From Paludibacteraceae bacterium (lineage in GTDB: Bacteria > Bacteroidota > Bacteroidia > Bacteroidales > Paludibacteraceae): a stretch of DNA of 43,120 nt. The position numbers and the translations under genes are program-made. The DNA is taken from assembly GCA_017938155.1 (NCBI GenBank), contig JAGBCD010000003.1:1-43120 (forward strand), written 5' to 3'. This document shows, in pieces, positions 1 to 7,471 of this stretch; position 1 is the stretch's first letter; every line of letters starts with the position of its first letter. The notes under the pieces are model-generated. The model was not told the DNA's origin, searched no databases, and saw only the letters and a list, made by a program, of their open reading frames with translations.

Positions 1-30
1 ATCCTGAGCCAGGATCAAACTCTTCGTTGT
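1..30 (-). rRNA. rrs: 16S rRNA, 5' end only
   Basis: Read on the minus strand, the first bases contain the near-universal start of bacterial 16S rRNA (AGAGTTTGATCCTGGCTCAG), preceded by ACAACGA as in Bacteroidota. Only the first ~30 nt are in the window; the gene runs off the left edge. The exact mature 5' end is estimated, not visible. Confidence 0.95.
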
Positions 31-151
31 AAATTATTTAATCGCGCTCAGAACTCTCGTCTTAATTGAGTGTACTAATTAACGGGAACATATTTTTCCC
101 AATTTGAGCATTTATTGCTCGCTTGTACTACATCTTGATTGATCAAACTTT

Positions 152-161
152 TCAAAGATCA
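152..161 (-). promoter_or_regulatory. boxA-like antitermination site in rRNA leader
   Basis: On the minus strand the sequence TGATCTTTGA lies about 120 nt upstream of 16S and resembles the boxA element (consensus TGCTCTTTA) bound by NusB/S10 in rRNA leaders. Two small hairpins follow it toward 16S (arms 106-110/116-120 and 84-88/96-100). Assignment rests on motif and position only. Confidence 0.45.
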
Positions 162-214
162 CTTTCTTTCACTTGATAATTCCATTGATTTTTGGTTATC
201 AGCGAAATCGACTG

Positions 215-246
215 CAAAATTACTGCTATTTTTTGAATTGACCAAA
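215..246 (-). promoter_or_regulatory. rRNA operon promoter P2
   Basis: Minus strand: TTTG at 246-243, 20 bases, TAATTTTG at 222-215, which fits the Bacteroidota -33/-7 consensus. The spacer lies inside a 27-bp sequence that is repeated exactly 200 bp upstream in P1. It is the proximal of two tandem promoters for the 16S gene. Confidence 0.75.
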
Positions 247-414
247 TTTTTCTAAAACTTTTTTGAAAAAAGTTTGTAAGTCATTGATTTTCAAACGCAG
301 CTTTTTTCTCAGTATTTTTAGTTGCTTTCTCTTCGGGCAGTAAAAAAAAGAATCTAAACGATTCAGTTGATTTTCCAAAGCCAAGATAAACACTCTATCT
401 CTCGAAAGCGGGTG

Positions 415-446
415 CAAAGGTACTGCTATTTTTTGAATTGACCAAA
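415..446 (-). promoter_or_regulatory. rRNA operon promoter P1
   Basis: Minus strand: TTTG at 446-443, 20 bases, TACCTTTG at 422-415, a full match to the Bacteroidota consensus. It shares an identical 27-bp core (421-447) with P2 (221-247). AT-rich sequence upstream could act as an UP-like element. Confidence 0.8.
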
Positions 447-447
447 T

Positions 448-1032
448 ATTTATGCAAGTTTTTTAATATTAAAATCACAACTCATTGAAAATCAACAAAA
501 GAATTTTCACTATTATTAAAAACTATCCCCTGCAGTACTTATACAACCATGTTTTTTCGCTCACGCGCATGCGTATGCATACATCGCACGTATATATATA
601 GGATTTTAGCCCTTATTTAGGATTATAGCCCTCTCACGAGTAAATGTGTCTTTAAGAAATTTAGGTAGAAGGCTACATAAGATGATGATTAAGGATAATG
701 AATAGAGGTAGAGGTATCCTTCATCCTACTACGCCTTAAGCGTTGACCGTCGGCTCACCGTCGGCTCACCGTCGGCAATGACTCGAAAATAACTCGAAGT
801 AATCACTGATTACATGAACACCCGAATAACATTCGGGACAAGGAACATAGGAGAAGCTCTATTGAAGGACACAAAAGATAATGAACATAGAAAAAAGCAC
901 TATTGTAAGGAACATAGAAAAAACATTATCAAAACGCTATTGCACCCTGATGAAAAATAAACACAGATGGAAAGGTATTTCTACATTGCCAACTCATTTG
1001 TTTCAAATGCCTTAGAAACAGATAGAACCCTA
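448..1032. other. Gene-free region upstream of the rRNA promoters
   Basis: I see no convincing gene in this stretch of almost 600 bases. It holds an imperfect ~15-bp direct repeat (about 600-632), an 11-bp tandem repeat (746-776) and two copies of AACATAGAAAAA (about 883-895 and 910-921). The segment from 800 to 960 is A-rich. The 3' end of the exported protein gene starts at 1033. Confidence 0.5.
746..776. repeat. 11-bp tandem repeat, nearly 3 copies
   Basis: The unit ACCGTCGGCTC occurs at 746-756 and 757-767, with a third partial copy to 776. It is GC-rich against an AT-rich background. A second tandem repeat of 11-bp units with different sequence lies at 10301-10327. Confidence 0.8.
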
Positions 1033-2199
1033 TCAATTGAATATGTTCTTCAAAATCTTAACGGCTTGAGCAGTTTTCTTGACCGCATTAGCAGTCTTTT
1101 TGATATTTTTTGCTGTTTTCTCTGCATTCTTAGCAGACTTTTTGTTCGTTTTGGTGTTGTGTTGAATAGCAGAAGAAGAAGAAGTATCTTGAATAGCGGG
1201 AGATGATTCCTGAACTGTTGTAGAGGCATCTTGAACAACGGTAGAAATCTCTTGAACAGTTTTGCTCAGTTCACTCAGGGTGTCACAAACAGCTCTTACA
1301 CAATGTGCAACATAGCGATTGGCAGTTGACATATAACCTTGCTCATAATTGGCAATATACGAGTGTGCACCATTCGTACTTATACCCGTGGAAGTCCAAT
1401 ATGCCAAGTTGTATGTAGTGTATTTGAGTTTATAAGTACAATCATCTGTAAAACCCGTACTTGGTAGAAAAATGGTATTGTAAGTTTTTCTACTAGTAAA
1501 TAGTACCCCATATACACCATTAACCATCACATAATCCCACACACAATACTTAAGAAGTTCTTCCCATTGCTGTAAAGTAGGTGTATACCATTGTTCTCCC
1601 CACTTAGCAGTAGCCAAGTCATAGATAGGATTACCAGCATAAGATGCTATTTCAACGTTGTTTTGCGTGTAAGTATCGGGAGAAAAGAGTTTCTTGGTAG
1701 CGGTCTCCCCCCATGCGATGCGTGTGCCGACACCATGGATATCCTTGGCTCCCACATTGCAAGTAGCCCATTTGGTACCAGATGGCAACCCGAGATCTAC
1801 CCATTGGTGAGAATTGGTCTCACCCTTGAGCGGAATGGGAGTCACAGCTTGAACAGCAGCTTGCTTTTGAGCCAAATCGGCATCACGTTTCTCCTGTTCT
1901 ATACGATAGATTTCAACATTGATTTCATCTTCTAATTTGAGGTTTTGTTGAGTTATACGGTTTGACTTCTTATCCAATTTCTCTTTCACTGCTATATGCA
2001 CTAATCTTTCATCATCCGTTTTGCATTGAGCAATAATGCGATAGATGCTATCATACTGCAATTGCAGACGTTCACCTTGTAATTGCACATCTTCTTTGAG
2101 ACGCTGAAGACTATCTAAACGAGCAGATTGAGCCATTGAAGGCATAGCAACAATAAGTAGCATGGATACGCTGAGAAAATAAAAATAAATGTTTTTCAT
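1033..2199 (-). CDS. Exported FISUMP-type protein with coiled coil and Lys/Ala-rich tail
   Basis: 388 residues. The N-terminus is a signal peptide (positively charged start, hydrophobic core, MPSMAQS cleavage region). Residues ~25-120 are charged and heptad-like and probably form a coiled coil. Residues ~130-305 match the FISUMP/major paralogous domain common in Bacteroidota surface proteins: WVDLGLPSGTKWATCNVGA near 132, an AWGE segment, and YTPTLQQWEEL near 205. A low-complexity stretch of [ST]-x-VQ-[DE] repeats follows, then a basic tail rich in KKTA and AKN units (~345-388). The specific function is unknown; I infer a secreted or surface role. A TACCTTTA promoter-like box lies upstream at 2262-2269. 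The tail could be mistaken for a nucleoid-protein tail, but the signal peptide argues against a cytoplasmic role. Confidence 0.8.
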   Translation of the reverse strand: MKNIYFYFLSVSMLLIVAMPSMAQSARLDSLQRLKEDVQLQGERLQLQYDSIYRIIAQCKTDDERLVHIAVKEKLDKKSNRITQQNLKLEDEINVEIYRIEQEKRDADLAQKQAAVQAVTPIPLKGETNSHQWVDLGLPSGTKWATCNVGAKDIHGVGTRIAWGETATKKLFSPDTYTQNNVEIASYAGNPIYDLATAKWGEQWYTPTLQQWEELLKYCVWDYVMVNGVYGVLFTSRKTYNTIFLPSTGFTDDCTYKLKYTTYNLAYWTSTGISTNGAHSYIANYEQGYMSTANRYVAHCVRAVCDTLSELSKTVQEISTVVQDASTTVQESSPAIQDTSSSSAIQHNTKTNKKSAKNAEKTAKNIKKTANAVKKTAQAVKILKNIFN

Positions 2200-2261
2200 A
2201 TCATAGATGATTTTTGTATGTTATGTGTTTTTTAGTTTCAATATAAAACACATTCAATTCC

Positions 2262-2291
2262 TAAAGGTACACAAATATTTATAAAATGCAA
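2262..2291 (-). promoter_or_regulatory. Probable promoter of the FISUMP-type gene
   Basis: Minus strand: TTG at 2291-2289, 19 bases, TACCTTTA at 2269-2262. The last base departs from the TAnnTTTG consensus. It lies about 60 nt before the start codon at 2199, between this gene and folK. Confidence 0.45.
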
Positions 2292-2299
2292 GACTAAAA

Positions 2300-2770
2300 C
2301 TATAAACAAATATTACTCAAATTTATTTGTTCCTCAATGGAAGATAAATCTATAGATTCGTCGTAAATATGCTTCAAAGGAACAAGAACAAAAGGACGCT
2401 CAAACATCTTGGGATGAGGAATAGTCAATGTTTCTGACTGAATAAATAGTGACTGGCTTGCACTATCAAATGCAAGCAAAATATCAATGTCTATCGTGCG
2501 GTCGGCATAAACACCTTTAATGGTCCTTCCTAAATCTTTTTCAATAACTTGAGTGATGATAAGTAATTGCTCTGGATGTAGCGAAGATTGTATCTTGATA
2601 ACATTATTGATATATTCGTTGTCTGATTGATACCCCCACGGCTGTGAATGATAATACGGAGACTGCTGCACTAAATCCCCTACTCTATCCTGCAAGCATA
2701 CAATAGCCTGCTGCAAATAAGATTTGCGGTCGCCGATATTACTTCCAAGTGATAAATAGTATGTGAACAT
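2300..2770 (-). CDS. folK: 2-amino-4-hydroxy-6-hydroxymethyldihydropteridine diphosphokinase (HPPK)
   Basis: 156 residues, the usual length for stand-alone HPPK. The enzyme transfers pyrophosphate from ATP to 6-hydroxymethyl-7,8-dihydropterin in cytosolic folate synthesis. Visible family motifs are YYLSLGSNIGDR at the N-terminus, the ATP/Mg-binding DRTIDIDILL near residue 90, and IPHPKMFERPFVLVPL near 117. It sits alone; no other folate gene is adjacent. The sequence upstream of its start (2771 onward) is repeat-rich and has no recognisable promoter, so its transcription start may lie in or beyond the repeat patch. Confidence 0.95.
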   Translation of the reverse strand: MFTYYLSLGSNIGDRKSYLQQAIVCLQDRVGDLVQQSPYYHSQPWGYQSDNEYINNVIKIQSSLHPEQLLIITQVIEKDLGRTIKGVYADRTIDIDILLAFDSASQSLFIQSETLTIPHPKMFERPFVLVPLKHIYDESIDLSSIEEQINLSNICL

Positions 2771-2800
2771 GGGGATTGGTGATTGGTGAGCGCAAGCGTT

Positions 2801-2855
2801 CAGTTTAGAGGACGCTCACGAGTGAGCTACTGTTTAGAGGACGGCACACAGTGCC
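2801..2855. repeat. REP-like module: two CAGTTTAGAGGACG copies each followed by a small palindrome
   Basis: CAGTTTAGAGGACG (2801-2814) is followed by the palindrome GCTCAC/GTGAGC (2814-2827). CTGTTTAGAGGACGG (2830-2844) is followed by GGCAC/GTGCC (2843-2855). The same core recurs inverted at 39319-39360 with a different palindrome. Confidence 0.75.
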
Positions 2856-2870
2856 TACAGGGAGAATTGA

Positions 2871-3024
2871 TGATTGATGATTGGTGGTTGGTAATTGGTA
2901 ATTGGTGATTGGTAATTGGTAATTGGTGATTGGTAATTAGTAATTGGTGATTGGTGATTGGTAATTGGTAATTGGTGATTGGTGATTGGTAATTAGTGAT
3001 TGGTAATTGGTGATTGGTGATTTA
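2871..3024. repeat. Heptanucleotide tandem repeat, 22 units
   Basis: 22 consecutive 7-bp units of the type T[AG]ATTGG fill 154 bp, with occasional variants such as TAATTAG. The array holds phase throughout, which argues for growth by slippage or unit duplication. Comparable 7-bp arrays occur at 10337-10371, 33430-33457 and 39243-39305. Confidence 0.85.
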
Positions 3025-3046
3025 CAGACTCCTCCGCCCTTCGGCA

Positions 3047-3067
3047 CCTCCCCTAACTTAGGGGAGG
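3047..3067. repeat. Perfect 10+10 bp palindrome
   Basis: CCTCCCCTAA (3047-3056) and TTAGGGGAGG (3058-3067) are exact reverse complements around one central base. It lies in a GC-rich stretch (3027-3070) downstream of the minus-strand phosphoesterase operon. It could be transcribed as a hairpin, but there is no clear U-run, so I call it a repeat and not a terminator. Confidence 0.6.
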
Positions 3068-3123
3068 AGTTTAATAGTGTATCCGTTGCACTCCTTCACC
3101 CCTAACTTTAGTGGAAAGTGAGT

Positions 3124-4059
3124 TTACGGGTTAGAGTACTTGTCCACTTGTATAAATCGGTAATCAATCTCATCTCCCATATTGGCAATCATGTAAAATG
3201 CAGGAGATTTATAATCAAGCATCGCTCCAACCGTTATGCACTCAACATTCTTGAATATAGAAATCTCTCGCGAATGGTCATGACCACACCAATACATATC
3301 AATATGATGCTTGGAAAATAGGTCCAATAACTCATACGTTTCTTCAAGCGAATAATTAGTAGATGGAGTCTGCGAATTATCACGTTTGAATAAATGCGTA
3401 TGGGTGCATACAATCTTGTGTCTAAAATCCTGCTTATCACTCCAGTTGAGAAGGTCCTTGAACCATCGCATCTGATCCACCCCTAAAGTACCCTCCGAGG
3501 AATCGATGACAAAATAAATATCCCTATAATTGGATGGAGTCTGAACAATGAAATAATAAGATGCCGTACCAAAATAACTTCGATATATTTCCCATTGGTC
3601 GAAATAAATATCATGATTGCCTACTGCTACCATCATTGTGTCATATTTGTTGGGATTCTTAGGATAATCTTGATAAGCATGCATCATTCGTTCCCAGTTG
3701 GTTTGTGCATCTATCACATCTCCTAAGTGCACAGCAAGTGGAGCAATGGTATCGTTTCGAAAATGTTTGAGGAAAGTTTCAATATTTCTGGTTGTTTTTC
3801 TAACGTGCGTATCAGTATGCACATAGACATTGTAATTGTCCACAGGCGCTTGTATGGTAGCAAATCCATGTTGGTTATTGTATTCCTGCGACTGGGCAAA
3901 ACGTTGTTTGATTCTGGGGGATGAGCCAGAAAACATACCAGCAATGTCTAAGTTGGTAGTATCAGGATCAACACATGCATTAAGAACAAATGCAGTGATT
4001 AAGAGTATGATAGAATATTTGAAAAATCTCATAGTATTGTGTATTATGGAGTTAAACAT
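3124..4059 (-). CDS. Lipoprotein calcineurin-like metallophosphoesterase
   Basis: 311 residues. From the internal Met at residue 10 (start 4032) the protein begins with a basic n-region, a hydrophobic core and the lipobox LNAC, so it is probably a lipoprotein. The outer start at 4059 lies 2 nt after the stop of the upstream gene; either start is possible and the signal peptide favours 4032. Metallophosphoesterase motifs appear in order: DTH near residue 83, GDVID near 114, GNHD near 147, a CTHTH segment near 220, and GHDH near 261. These would bind the two-metal centre. Substrate is unknown. It is the last gene of the minus-strand operon that starts at 8520. Confidence 0.85.
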   Translation of the reverse strand: MFNSIIHNTMRFFKYSIILLITAFVLNACVDPDTTNLDIAGMFSGSSPRIKQRFAQSQEYNNQHGFATIQAPVDNYNVYVHTDTHVRKTTRNIETFLKHFRNDTIAPLAVHLGDVIDAQTNWERMMHAYQDYPKNPNKYDTMMVAVGNHDIYFDQWEIYRSYFGTASYYFIVQTPSNYRDIYFVIDSSEGTLGVDQMRWFKDLLNWSDKQDFRHKIVCTHTHLFKRDNSQTPSTNYSLEETYELLDLFSKHHIDMYWCGHDHSREISIFKNVECITVGAMLDYKSPAFYMIANMGDEIDYRFIQVDKYSNP

Positions 4060-4061
4060 AT

Positions 4062-4787
4062 CTAAAATCTATAGTCAAATCCGACCCTTGCATCAATACC
4101 ATACATATTGGCATTGAGGTGAAACATACCAGCCGTTTTGTAATACAGTGACGCATATATTCGCCAATGTTGGTCCACGTTGTACCATCCTGATAGCATA
4201 GCAGATGGTTGCCAAAAACGTTCAATTTGCCAATCTGTAACGTCCATAATAGCGAGCGAAAGATTCCAATTGGATGTTTGCGGACGAACAAAACACTGTA
4301 CTTTGTAAAGCAAGTTGAAGGGTTCTGCTATATACTCGCTATTGGTATTGTGTTGGAAATTCATATCCCCTATCACTTTGCTCCCCCATCCTATCGCCAC
4401 ATCAATGTACTGCATTCTATATCCGAGCATCAAAGCTGCCGTGAGGTCAAAAATCTGGTTTCGAGCAAAAACAGTACTGATGGCTCTGGTTTCAAAATAC
4501 AGTGCTCCGACGGGCAATGTAATCTTAGGTCTCACTTGCAGTCCAAATGCATAGTTGTTGGTGGTAGCGAGTCTAATATCTGCTTGAAGTTCGAGGTGTT
4601 CGTTGACTGGCATAAAAGCTCCGACATCAAATGTAGCATAGTGACTATAGGTTTTGTTGAATGCGTATGCAGAACGAAACTTCACAGCATATGCAGTATC
4701 ACCATGTTGCACCTGCGCTCTCGTTGGCAAAACAAGTAACGTAAGGCTAAATAGTAGAAAAGAAATACGTAATAGTGATTTATTCAT
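4062..4787 (-). CDS. Outer-membrane beta-barrel protein
   Basis: 241 residues with a clear signal peptide ending near PTRAQ. The rest is rich in alternating aromatic and polar residues typical of transmembrane beta strands (for example YAVKFRSAYAF, GIDARVGFDYRF). It ends in a C-terminal Phe, the usual signature for BAM-dependent outer-membrane insertion. No conserved domain is recognised. It lies 15 nt after mutS2 and 2 nt before the phosphoesterase lipoprotein, so those two envelope proteins are probably co-expressed. Confidence 0.75.
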   Translation of the reverse strand: MNKSLLRISFLLFSLTLLVLPTRAQVQHGDTAYAVKFRSAYAFNKTYSHYATFDVGAFMPVNEHLELQADIRLATTNNYAFGLQVRPKITLPVGALYFETRAISTVFARNQIFDLTAALMLGYRMQYIDVAIGWGSKVIGDMNFQHNTNSEYIAEPFNLLYKVQCFVRPQTSNWNLSLAIMDVTDWQIERFWQPSAMLSGWYNVDQHWRIYASLYYKTAGMFHLNANMYGIDARVGFDYRF

Positions 4788-4802
4788 TTGAGGCTATTGA
4801 TT

Positions 4803-7157
4803 TTATGATATTTCTATGACTGTAATTCCTGCTCCACCTCTATTAGGGTCTCCATCATGGAATTGTAAATTTCCTCGTTTGAGTTTTCGCATGGAATGTG
4901 CTTTTTCTGTTAGGTAATCACGAGTTAATTGTTTCAACGCTCCAGTGCCTGTTCCGTGTAGTATTGTCACGACATCTGCTCCCACCATAACGGCATCATC
5001 TACGTATGAAATGAGTATTTCGAGTGCCTCATCCACTCTGCATCCTCTAAGGTCAAGTTCTCGTTTGAAAGCAAGTTTCTTTTGTCTCATCTGTTGTGCA
5101 ATGGATGAGGTGGCATATGTATTGTTTGGGGTTTGTTGAATAATCTTAACTGGATTTTTGGTAAGCATTTTCAACTCGCTAAAGTCTTTGAGCACTTTAG
5201 AAGTATTGTTGTTTGCTGGAGTGGTGCTTTGTTTGTTTTTGGGTTGACTATCAATGGTCTGTTTGAGTGCTTCAACTTTTTTTCTTGCTTGTTTGGTTTT
5301 TTCTTTTTCAGCCTTGGCCTCTTTGATTTCTCGGATGGTTCGTTCGATGGTTGCGTTGGACTGTTTCAAGAGTTCAGCCGCTTGATTTTTGGCTTCCTCG
5401 ATGATTTGTTTCTTCTGCACTTTGATACCCGATAGTTTTTCTTCGTAGTTAGCAATTTTCTCCTCCAGTTGTTTCTCTTTGAGACGAATATTTTTTCTTT
5501 TATTCTCCCAATACCTTTTGTCTCGAGCGATGTCCTGAAGTTGTTTATCGTAATCGATATGTTCCTCTCCCACCAATTGGGTAGCCTGTTGAATAATTGT
5601 TTCGGGTAATCCTATTTGTCTTGCTATCTCAACAGCAAACGATGATCCTGCTTGTCCGATGGATAATTGGAAGAGAGGCTTGGTAGCGCCTCTATCGTAG
5701 AGCATTGCTCCATTGATGATGCCTGGGGTTTGCTCGGCATAGTGTTTAAGATTGGAGTAGTGCGTTGTTACGATGCCTATAGATTGTTTTTGATGTAGGT
5801 TATCTAATATACTTTCAGCAATAGCACCTCCAATTATGGGTTCGGTACCTGTTCCAAACTCATCAATAAGGAAAAGAGTATTCTCATCTGCGTTTCGGAT
5901 GAAATATTTCATGTTGCTAAGATGCGAACTATAGGTAGAAAGGTCGTCTGCTATGGACTGTTCATCGCCTATATCAATCATGATTTTCTTGAAGATACCC
6001 ATCTGACTTGCTTCTTTCATAGGAACCAATAGTCCACATTGGAACATATATTGCAGTAGGGCAACTGTTTTGAGGCAAACGGATTTACCACCAGCATTAG
6101 GTCCAGATATGACTAAGATGCGGCTATCGTGCTGAGGGGTATTGAGTTGTATTGAGAGTGGAACGACCGATTTGTTGGTCGCCATAAAATTGAGGTACAA
6201 CACAGCATGTTTTGCATCAACCCAATTGATAAAAGGTTGTGGCACAAGCTCAGGAGCTATGGCATTGAGTGATTGTGCAAGCAATGCTTTTGCACGAAGA
6301 AAGTCATAGCGTGCCAAGAACTTAGAAACGGAAAGGATAGCATTGACATTGGGTTTGAGTTGTTGAGTAAAATGTATGAGAATGCGTATTCTTTCCCTAC
6401 GTTCTTGCGCTTCTAATTCACGGATATGATTATTCGCCTCAACGACTTGTTGTGGTTCGATAAAGAGTGTTTTACCTGTAGCAGATTCATCGTGTACTAT
6501 ACCTCCTATCTTGCGTTTGAAGGCAGGTGGTATAGGCAATACCAATCGTCCTTCACGGAGTGTAGGAGTCGCATCTTTGTCTAAAAAACCGTCGCTTTGT
6601 GCTTTCTTGAGTATAGCATTCATAGCCCTTGAAACGGAGCCCTGAGCAAGTGCTAACTCTTTTCGTATTCTTGCCAACTCGGGAGATGCATTATCTTTGA
6701 GTTTACCATACCTATCCAGTAGTTGGTCTATCTGTCGAACGATATTAGTAAGGAGATTGTCGTTGTCCTGATGTATGATATTAGGCAAGGTGATAAGTGA
6801 AGCAAAACGTATAGGGTCCAACGAATGGAAGAAACGTTCCAATTCGGTGGCATAGTCCAATATTCGCTTGAGAGCAAATAGTTCGGATTCATCCAAATAG
6901 AGTCCCTCTACACGTATTCTCATGATAGGTTCTCTAAGGTCCACAATGTCTCCTTGTGGCACTGAGATTGACGCATCGTTGAGCAGATTGGTCATCTGCT
7001 GTGTCTGTTGGAGTATTGGACGAAGCGTATTGGGGTCGTGCAAAAATCGCATTTGCTCAATACACTCTCTTCCCAAATCAGAAGCACAAAGAGAACTGAG
7101 TTTGTGCCTTATGACATGAAAATCTATTTTTTGCTCTATATTATTGGGATAAATCAT
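4803..7157 (-). CDS. mutS2: MutS2 family ATPase/endonuclease
   Basis: 784 residues, normal for MutS2. The core-lever region (~1-310) is followed by the MutS-type ATPase: Walker A SGPNAGGKS near 351, the STYSSHLSNM segment near 402, Walker B LFLIDEFGTGTEP near 425, and TTHYSNLKHY near 459. A long coiled coil (~520-640) leads to a C-terminal Smr domain with LDLRG near 707 and HGTGTGALK near 738. Unlike MutS, MutS2 lacks the mismatch-recognition domain; family members act on branched DNA or on collided ribosomes. Translation starts 19 nt after the DUF721 gene, in the same operon. Confidence 0.95.
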   Translation of the reverse strand: MIYPNNIEQKIDFHVIRHKLSSLCASDLGRECIEQMRFLHDPNTLRPILQQTQQMTNLLNDASISVPQGDIVDLREPIMRIRVEGLYLDESELFALKRILDYATELERFFHSLDPIRFASLITLPNIIHQDNDNLLTNIVRQIDQLLDRYGKLKDNASPELARIRKELALAQGSVSRAMNAILKKAQSDGFLDKDATPTLREGRLVLPIPPAFKRKIGGIVHDESATGKTLFIEPQQVVEANNHIRELEAQERRERIRILIHFTQQLKPNVNAILSVSKFLARYDFLRAKALLAQSLNAIAPELVPQPFINWVDAKHAVLYLNFMATNKSVVPLSIQLNTPQHDSRILVISGPNAGGKSVCLKTVALLQYMFQCGLLVPMKEASQMGIFKKIMIDIGDEQSIADDLSTYSSHLSNMKYFIRNADENTLFLIDEFGTGTEPIIGGAIAESILDNLHQKQSIGIVTTHYSNLKHYAEQTPGIINGAMLYDRGATKPLFQLSIGQAGSSFAVEIARQIGLPETIIQQATQLVGEEHIDYDKQLQDIARDKRYWENKRKNIRLKEKQLEEKIANYEEKLSGIKVQKKQIIEEAKNQAAELLKQSNATIERTIREIKEAKAEKEKTKQARKKVEALKQTIDSQPKNKQSTTPANNNTSKVLKDFSELKMLTKNPVKIIQQTPNNTYATSSIAQQMRQKKLAFKRELDLRGCRVDEALEILISYVDDAVMVGADVVTILHGTGTGALKQLTRDYLTEKAHSMRKLKRGNLQFHDGDPNRGGAGITVIEIS

Positions 7158-7176
7158 GTATTCAGTAGGGATTGTA

Positions 7177-7470
7177 TTATCCTAATATTCGTATGTCGCG
7201 TATGACGGCTGTACCGACAATATTGTTAAGTTTTTGTAGCAATTGAAATCTGCAGTTGAATAACTCCATCTTGAGTGCTGCACTTTGTATGTAGGCATAC
7301 AATACTCCGTTTTTGATTTCCACTTTCTTTGTGAGTCTGGCAGCAGTTGTTCCTACCACTTCAGGCCATGCATTGATGATTTTGTTTTCAAGTAATGGTT
7401 TTTCAAGGCCTGTATCTCTCAAGTATTGAGCGAGGACTTCGGATATCGCTTGTGTATGATTTCGTCTCAT
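7177..7470 (-). CDS. DUF721 (DciA-like) protein
   Basis: 97 residues from the Met at 7470, which starts just after the stop of the upstream glucosaminidase gene. An upstream in-frame start at 7512 would overlap that gene and is less likely. The sequence has the DUF721 pattern: a helical N-terminus, the NAWPEVVG segment, then alternating strands with AYIQSAALKMEL. DUF721 proteins include DciA, the replicative-helicase loader of many bacteria without DnaC, and that role is plausible here. The link to this protein is by family only. Confidence 0.8.
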   Translation of the reverse strand: MRRNHTQAISEVLAQYLRDTGLEKPLLENKIINAWPEVVGTTAARLTKKVEIKNGVLYAYIQSAALKMELFNCRFQLLQKLNNIVGTAVIRDIRILG

Positions 7471-7471
7471 A

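Noticed and set aside
226-417. 63-residue frame between the two rRNA promoters
   Set aside because: It would start at a TTG inside the P1 -7 box, runs through the rRNA leader and has a composition expected of AT-rich non-coding DNA.
3047-3067. Rho-independent terminator of the phosphoesterase operon
   Set aside because: The palindrome is perfect but lacks a U-run on the minus strand and has a 1-nt centre; it belongs to a repeat patch.
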